A stretch of DNA of 64,000 bases from Plectrocnemia conspersa (GCA_009617715.1 VTFK01000360.1:231129-295128), one strand, 5' to 3'. Numbered from the stretch's first letter, positions 11,924 through 22,990 are shown. Translations and numbers: made by a program. The notes: a model not told the origin generated them from the letters alone.

Positions 11924-12325
11924 ACCCTAAAGGGTATGACTTTGCGGCCAGTAAGACGCAGGTGAAAATCAGTGAGAATTTTATTAGACTATTCTCCGAG
12001 CAGTGGTGGAGAAGCTGGCGCAGGGATGTTGTCTGCGGACAATACTTCGATACAACCCGACGATACTTCGGGTTGATCCTTCTCAGGATATGAACGTCCA
12101 TGACCGTATGTTTCCGCAGACGGGCGACCATCTGCTAGTCTCTTCGAGTGTCTGCCGGAGTCTGCCAGGTGACTGCTGGTGCCTAGGCTTAAGTATTCAA
12201 GGCAGCAAAGCTTGCTAACCAATTAAAATCATACAGCAATCATCCAGCCAATCGTTGCACTCATTTCTCAGAACAACGATATAAATATCTCCAAGGTTAA
12301 ATTGCGCAACGGGAATGTTGTGGCC
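11924..12325 (-). mobile_element. LTR-type repeat, copy a (solo LTR or fragment)
   Basis: Aligns by eye with 53563-54026. Shared blocks are CCCTAARGGGTRTRACTTTG at the 3' edge (minus sense), CTCCGAGCAGTGGTGGAGAA, a GCAAGGCTT/GCAAAGCTT block, CAGTCAATCG or CAGCCAATCG, and GTGCAACGGGAATGT. On the minus strand it has an AATAAA near 11973 and a degraded TATA-like position near 12190, the order expected for U3-R-U5. No gag or pol lies beside it, so it is probably a solo LTR. Superfamily not determined. Confidence 0.6.
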
Positions 12326-12347
12326 TTCTTTTCATTATAATAAAAGA

Positions 12348-12501
12348 TAATAAAAGAAAAAACTTGCCCGGCTGATGTTTATGACTTAATAATGTTATTC
12401 ATAAAATATCATATTTTCTTTATTGTAACAATACTTTTGAGGTAAGTCGGTATAATAAAAGAAAAAAAATCAACCTGCCGATGTTTATGACTTAATAATG
12501 T
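12348..12501. repeat. Local direct duplication, about 104-bp period
   Basis: TAATAAAAGAAAAAA followed by CTGATGTTTATGACTTAATA occurs at 12348-12395 and again, slightly changed, at 12453-12501. Confidence 0.7.
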
Positions 12502-12509
12502 AATATTTG

Positions 12510-13120
12510 CTAAAAGTTTTTTTGTTCTTGGACGTTACAAACTTGTCTTTGTATTTTCATAAATTATATAGTTTGTGATTTGATTTTTCGACAATGTTTG
12601 AGACTTAACGTAATATTTAGATTTTCTCGTCTATGCGTAATTTTTTTTTAAAAACTCTTTGAATCTTTGCGACCTTTTGATTTCCTGCTATTTATAATTT
12701 GATGTATTTATTTATGCTGTCGAGAATGTACGTTTATATATTTCAATGGTCCAATTGATTAGCCTAATGTATTTAATGGTAAAGAGCAGAAGCTGTGCAA
12801 CTTAATACAGAATGACTAAAGGAGCTACATAATAATAATTATCTACAATATTATCAGTTTCTTATAATTATTAACTTAATATAGATTATTTGGCTAATTA
12901 GTTATAGAAAAATAGTTTACAAAAACCTCTTAGCGGATCTGTTATTTTTAATTAAATTTTTTTTAATAAATAGTTAACAATTTTCACACCAATTTTGGCG
13001 AGTCATCGAAAAATAATATAAATACAATTTTCACTTATAACTATTTAACAGTTTTTACAATTGAATTAATGGATGTACTCGTATACTCGCAGTTGAGTGC
13101 CAAAGCTAGCGGTGGACGAC
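12510..13120. other. AT-rich spacer, nothing recognised
   Basis: No frame, repeat or RNA feature recognised. Confidence 0.6.
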
Positions 13121-13127
13121 TTTTGTT

Positions 13128-13235
13128 CGGATTTTAAGCCGAACATTTGGCGCCCCACTTTCTTCGGGGACTTGCAGGTATCACAGCAGTAGACACCTGA
13201 ATACAGATCATTAAACTTCTTGGACGGTTCGATTC
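13128..13235 (+). mobile_element. Gypsy-like LTR end and leader fragment, copy 1
   Basis: A stretch ending in GAACA is followed by TTTGGCGCCCCAC, which resembles the LTR/primer-binding-site junction of Ty3/Gypsy elements (TGGCGCCC core). The downstream GGGGACTTGCAGGTATCAC and GATCATTAAACTT blocks recur in the same order at 52040-52150. No gag-pol is present, so this is a remnant. Confidence 0.4.
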
Positions 13236-13239
13236 TTAA

Positions 13240-14030
13240 TATATATTTATTTATGTAGCTTATGCTTATACCTAAACCGTATGTTATTAAGGTTGCATTT
13301 GCCGAGATCAGTGATATACATAGGTGCTATTTATCTTTCTGCTTTTTAAACTTTTGTAGAAGTTTTTGTCTATGCCAAGAGTCCTTTATTGTCTCTGAAC
13401 TTTCACTTTGCAAGTTCTAGGGTGGGCATTTAAGGGGATTCAATTTTACATTTAAGTATTTGTTTTGCAAAATACCTATCTTGTGGAAAGAGCTTTGGGA
13501 TTGCTGGACCATACAGGAGCTCCATATGTCATCAGCGGCCGTATCATAGATTTGTATAACAAGAGTTTATTTTTGCTACTGAGACTGCTTCTTCTTCGGA
13601 AATTTGAAGCATAAACTGAGATGGCTGCGATTCTTTTTTATCTAATGGCTTTAAGTTGTTTTTTATCTTATCAGAGAGATACTTCTTCAATGAAATACTA
13701 ATTTAAAAGCACAATCTGACAGCAGAACTAAAATATATTAAAGCTTTTAAATATGTTATTTTGAACATGTTTTTGGTACAAGGCATTTTGTTTGAGACAT
13801 TATTTTTCAGTATATAAAAATTTGGGTGGTATTTGAGTACCCCTTTTGCCCTTAACTTAACTAATGGGTAGAACTACTCCAGACAAACTGATTTGCAAAC
13901 ACATTAAATTCTTAACTTAGGCCCAACATGTAAGTGTAGTACACTTCCATAAACCGTTGATCGTATTCGTAGCAAATACAATATTTAGAAATGGATTTTC
14001 CTCTAAGGTAGGTATAACGGTACTTAAGCA
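13240..14030. other. Spacer, nothing recognised
   Basis: Moderately AT-rich with no convincing frame, terminal repeat or RNA feature. Confidence 0.5.
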
Positions 14031-14420
14031 AATTCTGTTTAGGGGGTGGTACAACGGCACCCCGGCCCGATTCTTCCCCAAAACAATATTATATTTAGCA
14101 AGATTCTCTCGCATTTTCTTCGCCCCAAGTTTCCGGAAAGGGATCCCATCCCTTCTACCCATTTTCTTAGGGGGTGATGATGAAATATGGGACACGTGGT
14201 TTGATTCTGAATGACACGCCAGCTACTTCCCCGTCTGTGGATTTACACACTTTTCGTAAGATAAGGAATGTGTGAGCGTATGTGCAAACGTGTGGATATT
14301 CGAATGTGCGTATATATGTATGTGTGTGTGGTGATATGCGAAAGCGCGAGCGTGACCTAAACACCACTGCCGAAACGTCTTTGAATAATATCATAAACGG
14401 AATTCTTTTCTTATATGTCA
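14030..14420. other. GC-richer island with GT-rich tract
   Basis: GC-richer block with frames open on both strands (92 codons minus, 85 plus), then a GTATATATGTATGTGTGTGT-like tract near 14310. No domain recognised. Similar in style to the island at 8480. Confidence 0.3.
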
Positions 14421-14424
14421 TACT

Positions 14425-15030
14425 ATGAATTTATATTATATATTAAAGATTCACTTTTGGGCGATTTATTATTGTTTTAATCAGGGTCACTGTTTTGAAA
14501 AATATATTACATTTAATAAGAAGCATAAAAGGACAATGCATGATATAGCTTTGCTTATTCACTTACAATTTAATGTGACTTGGAACTCAATGAATCATAT
14601 CAAAGGACTATAGTAAACTTATATAACTGTTATCACTGTTGCTTAAATTAAAGCCATGTCTCATCAGTAGTAGCAAACCTTTTCATATAAATATCGGAAT
14701 CAGTTTCATAGTCGGGCGACGCTTGAAAGCATTCTGATCAAGAGTGTATCTACTCTTCATCCATTGCTATAAATATTTTGCTATATTTCTGAAATAGATA
14801 TAAAGCAAATACATTTCATTAGTATCATATTTTGAGTATTATTATATGCCTAAAATATCTAGAAAATTTTTCAGAAATGATTAGAAATCAGAAATTAAAA
14901 ACATTGCAAAAATCTTGTTGTAACACAGTGTTATTGATCTCTCCTTCTTAGATACATGCATATAGTAATACAACGGACATTTACAATTTTTTAGAAAATT
15001 GTCTCCCATCCACTTATGCACGTGTATGTA
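14425..15030. other. AT-rich spacer, nothing recognised
   Basis: A 62-codon plus frame at 14425-14613 has no recognisable features. Confidence 0.5.
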
Positions 15031-15039
15031 TTTACGCAC

Positions 15040-15400
15040 AGCACAGCACAGGGTAAGACCGTTAGCTGTTTTGCCGGTTTTATTTCGTATTTCGTACACG
15101 GCCCTTGCCTTCCAAGAGGAGAATACATAAATATGTATGAAAACGTATCAGCAAAATGGCTGTGTAGTCGAATAGTAAAATCATAGCGCCGCCCGCCCCC
15201 AAAAACCAAACCCGGGTATGGGTATGTGGGGGATCTTTGTTGTGTTGAGGCGCAGAGAATCATCAAACGGTGGGTGAAACACTCAGGACCACTTGCATCC
15301 ACCACCGACGAGATGTTTGAGAGACTTTGTCTTTTTCACTCCCATCAAAGCATATGAGCATACGTCCATATACAGGGTGGGGCAATGTTTTTACTCGCTG
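15040..15400. other. GC-richer island ending at CAGGGTGGGGCAATG
   Basis: Complex, less AT-rich sequence lacking a recognisable domain. TACAGGGTGGGGCAATG at 15374 recurs in shorter form (GGTGGGGCAATGTTTTCGCT) at 16985, on the far side of the MULE-like element and in the same orientation. This may be a local duplication or an old element edge. Confidence 0.3.
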
Positions 15401-15440
15401 ACTTCGAAGTGACGTTCAAGCTATTATAACATATACGAGG

Positions 15441-15546
15441 ACACGGTCAATTGGGCGACGGCGATTGGGCGACGGTCAAATGGGCGATTCAAAATGGGCG
15501 ACGGACAAATGGGCGATGGTCTTTTGGGCGACGGTCTTTTGGGCGA
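15441..15546. repeat. Left subterminal repeat array of MULE-like copy 1
   Basis: Seven tandem degenerate units of 13-15 bp ending in GGGCGAC or GGGCGAT. Likely transposase-binding sites, by analogy with other DNA transposons with repetitive subtermini. Confidence 0.75.
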
Positions 15547-15913
15547 TACAATAATAATGCATTACAAATAAATGTGATGCAAATCATGATCTTATAATTA
15601 ATTAAATAATTAACATAATTTAATACATATAAAAATATATATATATACATATACGAACATACGAAAATATAAGTAATATTTTTTAGAATAGAATTAAAAG
15701 ATGAAAACATTTTTCGGTCTAAACAAAATATAAGATAAATACCTACATAAGATATAGTATGTATATATTTACTAATCATTTGTGCTTATTTAATCATAAA
15801 ATATCACTTAAACAGTTTGTTTTTTTTTATTTAAGAATTTAAGAGAGTTACCCGATATCATAAAACACTTAAAGCACACGGCTTAAGTCGGTAATTTTAT
15901 TAGGAATACCTAC

Positions 15914-16262
15914 CTGATAAATGTTTATAGTGGGCCCTTACGCGAATTTTTTTTATGATTTGAGCCTTGGAAACTACTGTGAGAATAATCTTTTGGAATT
16001 TCCAAAAATCGCATATTTTACTGTTATCTATTTTAAACTGGATAGGGTAGTTATATATAAATATAATAAACTAGAACTAGCGCTGATAAATGTTTATCGT
16101 GGATTTTGCCCTTAACGCGAATTTTTTTTATGTTTTGCGCCTTGGAAATTAGTGTGAGAATAAACTTTGGGAATTCACAAAAATCGCATATTTTACAGTT
16201 ATCTATTTAAAAATAGATAGGGTAGTTATATATAAATATAATAACCCATAACTAGCACTCAG
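15914..16262. repeat. Internal tandem repeat of MULE-like copy 1, two units
   Basis: Each unit begins CTGATAAATGTTTATMGTGG, continues with an ACGCGAATTTTTTTTATG block and ends in TAGGGTAGTTATATATAAAT. Period about 169 bp. The second genomic copy has three units. Confidence 0.8.
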
Positions 16263-16520
16263 TATACTTTTGAATTTTGACTGAAAACGTTCGCAAAAAG
16301 TTTCGTTGCGTCTTTGAAAATTATTTTTGTCGTGGTTTTAAAACACTTTGTCACAGTGTCATTGTGTTTTGGTAAAAAATTCAGTACAGCAAGAAAATAA
16401 GTATGTGTCTTTTTATTCACATGTGGGTTATATTTTATGTGTTATTTATAGATAATTGTTTTTTATAGATCATTGTTGAGAGCGACTAATTTGAGTTACC
16501 ACAGTTTATATTCTTCATAA

Positions 16521-16634
16521 ATGGATAATTCAGGCATTTTAAGTCAAAAAGACAAGGAAAAATATTTTTGGAATGGATATCTTTATGAAAAGAATAGACC
16601 AAAGAATTTTTATAAAACTTTTGAGGTACAATAG
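16521..16634 (+). pseudogene. Possible first-exon remnant of a MULE-like transposase
   Basis: A 37-codon frame starting at ATG 16521, with WNGYLYEKNRPKNFYKTFE in its C-terminal half. The GYLYxKN spacing resembles the start of FLYWCH zinc-finger domains that accompany some MULE transposases; the later Cys and His residues are absent. The frame runs into GAG|GTACAA just before its stop, which would serve as a splice donor, so this could be the first coding exon of a gene whose later exons were lost. The inverted copy (61237-61335) keeps the frame with a 15-nt in-frame difference. Not functional on its own. The FLYWCH link is inference. Confidence 0.35.
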
Positions 16635-16794
16635 AAAAAATATCATAGAATATTTACGTGGTATTGCATATAATTATAATATGAGTTAATAATTTGAAAA
16701 TAAAATTGTTTTTCATTTAATATACTTTTTCGTTTTAAGGTATATTTTTTATTATTATTTACAATAAAACAAAGCGTGCAAGTTTTTTAATTTC

Positions 16795-16895
16795 TGTCGC
16801 CCATATGACCGTCGCCCAAATAACCATCGCCCAATTGACCGTCGCCCAATTGACCGGAATCGCCCATTTGTCCGTCGCCCAATTGTCGCGTACCG
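16795..16895. repeat. Right subterminal repeat array of MULE-like copy 1
   Basis: Six tandem units carrying RTCGCCCA, the complement of the left array's GGGCGAY, ending in AATTGTCGCGTACCG. Confidence 0.75.
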
Positions 16896-16899
16896 GAGG

Positions 16900-17230
16900 T
16901 TCTTAAGCTTTATTCAGCGTAGTCGCGATCTTCCTAGAGGTTTACCGGATATTAGTTAGCATATAAGTATACATGAATATATAGGTGGGGCAATGTTTTC
17001 GCTTGAAAACATATTACACAAATATATAATAACCTTTCGAAGAGTTTCCATATGATATTATTATTTTTATTTCTCCACAAAATCATCAATTTCTTGAAAA
17101 TAATTGTTTACTTTAGCTATGAAATATTTATTTGTCTTAAACCACTTCCTATAAATAAATCCTTTTACTTGTGGTAACAGAGGAAATTCAAAGGTGGGAG
17201 TTAAAAAGCAATTAGAGACTTTTGGGTCGC
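16900..17230. other. Spacer between transposons
   Basis: Contains the second GGTGGGGCAATGTTTT block (16985). No frame or other repeat recognised. Confidence 0.4.
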
Positions 17231-17232
17231 TG

Positions 17233-17521
17233 CGGCCGAGGGGGTATGACTTTGCAGTCAAATAGACGCGGGAAAAGCTAGTAACAGTTTATTTTATGAA
17301 CATATGTATATAACTTACAACATATATTGAGAAATGTAGATGCCTCTATTAGGCGGTGGAGTTAAAATGACAGGTCTTTGAAGTCGGAGAGTCTACGCTG
17401 GAGTGTCTAGTTGTATTATTGTCGGCTGTGATTTTGTGAACTTACTCAGATTTGTTGTGACAACAGATATCTCTCGTGTTCATGCAGTTTTATGGCTTTT
17501 ATATACTGCTGTGACTCTTTG
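17233..17521 (-). mobile_element. LTR-type repeat, copy b
   Basis: On the minus strand it reads TATATAAAAGCC (TATA box, about 17494-17505), then AATAAA (about 17290), then GACTGCAAAGTCATACCCCC at the 3' edge. The edge matches copies at 11924, 53240, 53563 and 58001. The promoter-to-polyA order matches U3-R-U5. The upstream part stops at the hAT-like MITE beginning at 17522, which may have inserted into the LTR. Confidence 0.6.
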
Positions 17522-18219
17522 CAAGCCGGCCTAGAGATAAGGGGAGACGGCACAAATTTTTGGAGCCCTTTCTTCTTGAGGGGCCCGACTCTGAAAAAAA
17601 AAATCATAGCAAGAATATATTTATAAAAAAGTAAATACCGACATATGTACTGATTTATTTAAAGTATAAGTTCTTTTAGCTATTTTTTATACATACAAAA
17701 AATAAAAGGAGCGGAATACCTTCAAAAGCACATACTTTCTAAAAAGTACTTCGACAATATAAATTATTATTCTAAACGACAGATTGAATTTTTGATGCGG
17801 TTCTGTTTGTGTTAAAATTTGTTTGCAAATTATTGTTAATTTTATTGCACTCTGAACCTTTAAAAAATATTAGACATGGAAGGGAATATTCAACGAATGT
17901 AAATTAGTAGCAGTATATCTAAAGAATTAACTACAGCACTAGCAGAATTATATAAATTGAATGTGTAGTGTGTAATATTGTGACGTTTCTCTCCTATTAT
18001 TTATTGTATAATATGTATAAAAAATAGCTACAGGAACCTAAAATAGATTAGTATATAGTTACACCTCAAACAATTGTAGTTTAGTTTAGATTCATTATTA
18101 GAGGTCGGTTTTTACTTTTTTTATAAATATATTCTCGCTATGATCTTTTTTAGAGTTGGGCTCCTCAAAGAGAACGGGCCCCGAGAATTTGTCCCCTCTC
18201 CCCCTTTTTGGCAAGCCTG
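17522..18219. mobile_element. hAT-like MITE with terminal inverted repeats over 100 bp
   Basis: The left end starts CAAGCCGGCCTAGAG. The right end, read inward on the minus strand, starts CAGGCTTGCCAAAAAGGGGG. The two then align through ACAAATT, GGGCCC, TTGAGG, CCCRACTCT, ATCATAGC and GAGAATATATTTATAAAAAA, about 120 bp in total. No transposase is encoded between them. CAGGCTT and the GGGGCCC block fit hAT-derived MITEs, but no matching 8-bp target duplication is visible, so the superfamily is tentative. Confidence 0.65.
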
Positions 18220-18880
18220 ATTATGAGCATAGATCATGCTGCGGTCAGTGGAACATTCTCTAGTGGTGCTCTTTTGAGGATGCAGCTGTCCTTTCGCGGT
18301 GATGACTCAAGATCCACTGTTTGAAGATCGTCTTAAATCTGGTGTTTGGTGAAAGGAAGGAGTTTCCTATAACCAAAATCATTCAGAGATTTCTTTCCTT
18401 CTTAAAAAGTTTGTTATAAAGAAGGGGTTAATTAGAAAAAAAACTTAAGCACATATAATTTTAATCTTCTTCAAAAACAGTTTTAAAGTGGTTCTAATAG
18501 ACAGTATTATCTCATTTATCATGACAAACGGTCGTCATATGATGTTATTAAAAAATATATTTTTATATGTATGTTTCTGAAAATATTGGTTTAGTAGATA
18601 AATAAGTTTTGTGAACCAAAGTGAAATACATTATATATCATGAAAATATAGATATATAGAAATTAAAATTTTAAAAAACATACACTTTTTCGCTATTTAT
18701 TAAGCGATGTTAATATAAAGATATAGTTTTAAGCAATAAATATTAGGAGTAATAATTTAAACATAAGGGCATTTTTTATGTATGTATATTTTGCGAGGAA
18801 ATTAAAAATAATTGACACTGAATATTATTCTTGGTATTAAAAAAATCTTTGCCTGCACTAAAGATACAAGTAAAGATAAG
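18220..18880. other. Spacer, possible remainder of the LTR then AT-rich sequence
   Basis: The first 150 bp are GC-richer and could be the U3 part of LTR copy b separated by the MITE; this cannot be shown here. The rest is AT-rich with nothing recognised. Confidence 0.35.
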
Positions 18881-18886
18881 ACCGAT

Positions 18887-18904
18887 CGCCGTACATGTAC
18901 GGCG
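18887..18904. repeat. Perfect 18-bp palindrome, copy A
   Basis: CGCCGTACATGTACGGCG is its own reverse complement. It recurs with small changes at 21418, 55995 and 60923. Confidence 0.9.
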
Positions 18905-19430
18905 GTCGATATTTCGCTGTTTTGAGGTATCTCAGATAGTTTAATATTTAAATATAATATAATTGTTATTTATGTACATATATATAACTCAAAAAAAATA
19001 TATAATATTTTTTTTATATTTAAATTTCTGTAAATGATTTCTATACAAAATAATACCAATAAATTAAGGAGTAGTAAATAAATTAAAAAAAATATATTGA
19101 AAGCCTCTGTATTGTTATACAAAAATCCACTAAAGTATAAGTTTAAGAACAATATACATATAATAAATATGTAAAATAACAGAATTGAATAAAAGAAATG
19201 TGTTAAAATAAATTATTAAAACATACTAGTAAAAATATAGTAAAATAAATCAAAGCAATAAAATTAATAGAATCACTGATTTTTTAAAATTATTTACGAT
19301 AAATCCAATATTAAATAATAAATAATAACAGAAAAACTTATGGAAATATACTTGAAAATTAACTCACTCCAAGGTGTATACTAATAAATTAACAAATGTT
19401 AATAAATTAACTCACTACTCAAAGGGTTAA
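18887..19430 (+). mobile_element. piggyBac-like MITE, copy A
   Basis: Begins near the palindrome CGCCGTACATGTACGGCG (18887-18904), then GGTCGATATTTCGCTGTTTT and GAGGTATC, and ends in ACTCACTACTCAAAGGGTTAA. Read inward, that end is TTAACCCTTTGAGTAGTGAG, a piggyBac-type terminus with its TTAA target. The interior is AT-rich and aligns with copies B (55995) and C (60923-63026). No transposase. The left boundary is uncertain because a TTAA-bounded left end was not found here. Confidence 0.6.
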
Positions 19431-19434
19431 TGCA

Positions 19435-21235
19435 ATCAAAGATATTTTTGAAACTTTATTTTAAATTAATGACTAGAGAAGAAATTAATAAAATTGTAGT
19501 GCAATTTTCCTCTTTCTCGCAAGCAGACTGAGTAAAATAATTATTAGGATGCTAACAATTCAAATTAGACATTTTTTAATTACTTCATTGCTACTGTAGC
19601 GACCGTTCGCTAAACCAGACAACGTTTCTTGGAACGTAATTTTGAACAACACTTTTCGAGAAATTTGATATAGGACCATATTAAAAATGTAGAAATCTTT
19701 AGTTTATAAGACGCGTAAGAAACCTCCTCATCTTACCAAGCACCATGGTGTCCTTTTTTTATTGAACTAAAGTTTTTTTTTTAAATTTATGGTTTGTCGC
19801 ACTTTTGTGTAAGGCATTTTCCGAAGACGTTCGCCAACGGTGCCTTCTCGTGAATTGTACTTTTATGATTCACTAATGCGGTCACCAGATATCGTAGTTC
19901 TTGGTGATGATCTTTGAATTATTGACAATTAATGCTAGTTGTGATTTTTATTATTATTATTTTATCCTTGAAAACTGCTAGATATTAGCCAAATGCGTTA
20001 TAACAGGATAACTTTGTAACAACAGAATTGGGTAAATCAATTAGACATAATAATTACCTACAAGTAAGTAATATGTGTAACGATTTACCTTAATTAAAAA
20101 ATGCATGATCCACTATACACTCTGTTGAAATAAATAATTTCACAATTGTGCAGGCCATGTTTTTATTGCCTTCAATGATTTACTTTTTGTCACACGTTAC
20201 AACAAAATCAAGAAATGAACTGTCTTGCAAACTTCGTAATGAGTCTTTTTAATCACTTATTTTAATAAATTTGTGCGGTACCCATTTATGAAGCTTATTT
20301 GCAATTTTTCATACTGTTGAATTACCAAATTTTAACTTTTGAACAAGCTCTTAAATTATAATGCGTGATTTTGCTTTAATAAATGCCTTCAGCCACATGT
20401 TATTTTGAATCTTCTTTTCACATTTGTATCTTCTTTATTTTTCTTAATACTTGCACCACATGTTGCTTAACAGTACCCACAGTAGAATAATTAAATTTGT
20501 AAACAGTTTCTGCTGTTTTATTAAATTTTAAAAAAAAAAAAACATTATTTTTAATGCAATATTTAATAAAAAAATAACCCACTGTAATGTTACCTGAATA
20601 CACTATATTTCACTAAAATAATATGAAATTTTTACTTTAAAATTATGCTGCAACCCAACACATATGTTTATATTTTCTGCTACAAATTATATTAATAGCG
20701 ATGCATATTTTTAACAATGGTTAACTTATTAAAAGTGATTCTTAATCCTTTCGCAGTAATAAAGAGTACACGATAAATTACGTTAATTTGAAATCTGCAA
20801 TATACATAATACGTACGCGTTACAAAGGACGCGTTATAGTGTATATGTGTGTGTGTATATAAATTTATGATCAAGTTAAGGGCAGACATAACCAATGTGA
20901 GTATAACCCTGAAGTTAGGTAACACCCTTAGAACGACCGTTGCGAGTTAAATCGACCCTTGTGAGCCGAACTCGGGCTACTTTGCGGCTTAACCAGATAT
21001 CACCGAAGACGGCCCGGATAACCCCGATCGAAATATTTAATTCATGGTAATGGCTAAAACTTAGGATTAATATTGACGTAATGCCCTTTCAAACGGGAAT
21101 AGCGATTCTATGGAAGTAAACCTGTTTACAAAGGTAGTTTTACAATTTCAATTATGTTATATTTAATTTTAATTTTTTAATTTATTTTTAAAGTAATATC
21201 ATAATTACATTATAATATATTAATTAAAATTTAAT
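19435..21235. other. AT-rich spacer with one hairpin and a small GC-richer patch
   Basis: The patch at 20930-21010 is GC-richer but short. Minus frames of 61 and 77 codons have no recognisable features. Apart from the hairpin at 19992 nothing was identified. Confidence 0.5.
19992..20023. repeat. Palindromic hairpin family, copy 5 (degenerate)
   Basis: ATGCGTTATAACAGGATAAC then TTTGTAACAAC shares the core AGGATAAC and the right arm GTAACAAC with the copies at 2032 and 7482. Confidence 0.35.
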
Positions 21236-21239
21236 AAAT

Positions 21240-21435
21240 TCTCATTGATCGATTCACGCAGTACTCGTTTAACGCGCTTATTATTTTTATTAAAATCATT
21301 TACGTTAAATCAATTTATAAAAAATATTATAGAATGTTTTTTCTTTAATATTTATTTAGTTATGTACATATGTAGATATATAACTATTTGGGCTACCTTA
21401 AGACAGAAAAGTTCGACCGCCGTACATGTACGGCG
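21240..21435 (-). mobile_element. piggyBac-like MITE fragment, copy D
   Basis: On the minus strand it starts with the palindrome CGCCGTACATGTACGGCG (21418-21435), then GGTCGAAC, a CTTAAGGTAG block and TAGTTATATATCTACATAT, in the same order as copies A, B and C. Similarity fades within about 200 bp. Confidence 0.5.
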
Positions 21436-21439
21436 ATAC

Positions 21440-22735
21440 CGCTCAAATAGTAAAAAACAATTTTACATTTTTATATTATGTTGCTAAAAATAACAATCTA
21501 TATAAACATAGCATTTTTTGCAGGTTTTGAATTTACCTAAATGACACAATTATGTTTAAGAAACATATATATACTTTCCTATCTTCTATTTTAAGTGAAC
21601 ATTGTTGAAATATAAAATAGAAATGTACATACATTTTGACTTGAAGCTGTGCTTTAATAAATATGCAAATGGCTTGCCGCTATTGTAATACTTAACTGAC
21701 AACGCGTCATTTTTTTATAATAAAACAAATTATGTGACAAATTTTAACACACGCTAGCTCAAAGTAAAGTACCACTAGCTACACTTAATATAATAAACTG
21801 CATGTCATATTTTTCATACTAATCTTAAAAAAACGAAACATTGTTATTAATACTATTATTAATAATAGTTGCATTAGCACATTAACCCACTGTTCTCAGG
21901 TAATGAAAACTACGATAAAAATATCATATTTAAATATAAGCAATCTAATAAATATTTTCAGAGTTCAAGAACAGAATCATATGCTTTTGATAATTGTATT
22001 TTGATTAGTACTTAAAATCACCTTTTTGCTATAATAAATTATATTAAATTGAAGAATTTGTAAAATTGTTATTCTTAATTTAATTAACAATTAGTAGTTA
22101 ATAAAAGGCGAGCTGCTAATCTGTCAGTAAGTAGTAAGTAGTGTTTGTTCTCGACAATTATTTCATAAAAATTTCTCCAGAAAAATGAAGAAAAATAAAG
22201 AATTTTAATTTTTCAAGAAATTTGTTGTTTTTTGGAGAATTTTCATAATGGCTTTTTTATAAAAAATTAAATTTGTAAGAATTTTTTAAAATGTTTTAAA
22301 TGATTCACAAACGCTGCATTATTTTATACCACTGCATAAGAAAGGGTAACTATGTGCCAGATGTTTGAAAATATGCATGCTTTCTTGAGAGTCGAAAATA
22401 TTAATTTATTAGCAAAAAAATTGATATTGATTTTTTTAATTACTCTAATTGGCCTAATCTTTTTTTTGGTAATCTAAGAACTACATTAATAATAAAATAA
22501 TTTATATTAAAATATAATGCTTATGTTTTTTATTAAAAATGTGTGATATTATATCCACTTATAAATTGTAACGAATGATAAATGTTTTATTACTATTAAA
22601 AATATTTTTGACATGCTTAAATATTGGTAAAAAAGTAAAGACATTTTACATATATAAGGATATTAAATATTATGGTAACCACATACAATACATTGCATAT
22701 ATTTTTTTTATTTATTAAAAAATCTTAGGAATGCT
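21440..22735. other. AT-rich spacer, nothing recognised
   Basis: Contains a short perfect palindrome ACTATTATTAATAATAGT at 21852-21869. No gene seen. Confidence 0.5.
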
Positions 22736-22741
22736 CGAGAA

Positions 22742-22779
22742 TATCAAGAAGTGAGAATTAATATTCTCATTTCTTGATA
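22742..22779. repeat. 38-bp near-perfect palindrome
   Basis: TATCAAGAAGTGAGAAT pairs with ATTCTCATTTCTTGATA across a TAAT centre, with one mismatched pair. Confidence 0.85.
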
Positions 22780-22990
22780 AATGAAAAACATTAAATACCT
22801 AGTATATGTTAGTTGTTTTATAAAAAACTTTATGTTAAATTTCGTAATTACGAAAATCAAATTGTACAAAATGTATTATATTATATTTTCATAGAGAACG
22901 ATGAAAATGTGTTGCTTGCAATCATGTTTTAGAAATTAACTAAGAAAGAGTTAAGTTACAAATATTTTTATACAAATTCTAAATATTTTT

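Larger units (their letters stand above)
15441..16895 (+). mobile_element. MULE-like non-autonomous DNA transposon, copy 1
   Basis: Bounded by ACACGGTCAATTGGGCGACG on the left and the complement of CGGTACGCGACAATTGGGCG on the right. The left end has seven 13-15 bp units built on GGGCGAY with spacers such as GGTCAATT, GGACAAAT and GGTCTTTT; the right end has six on the opposite strand. Two internal tandem units of about 169 bp lie at 15914-16262, and a 37-codon open frame lies at 16521-16634. The element matches 60976-62593 in reverse orientation along its length. Calling it MULE-like rests on the 9-10 bp target duplication of copy 2 and a FLYWCH-like peptide; it is inference. No clean target duplication is visible here. 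Confidence 0.7.

Noticed and set aside
11922..12222. Frames of 69, 77 and 71 codons, some sharing an AAKSYPLG-like peptide with other loci
   Set aside because: The shared peptide is just the translation of the conserved LTR edge (GGCTGCAAAGTCATACCC); it is not a protein motif.
15489..15779. 96-codon minus frame ending in RRPKDRRPKDHRP
   Set aside because: The same subterminal array in copy 1, followed by AT-rich sequence; not a gene.
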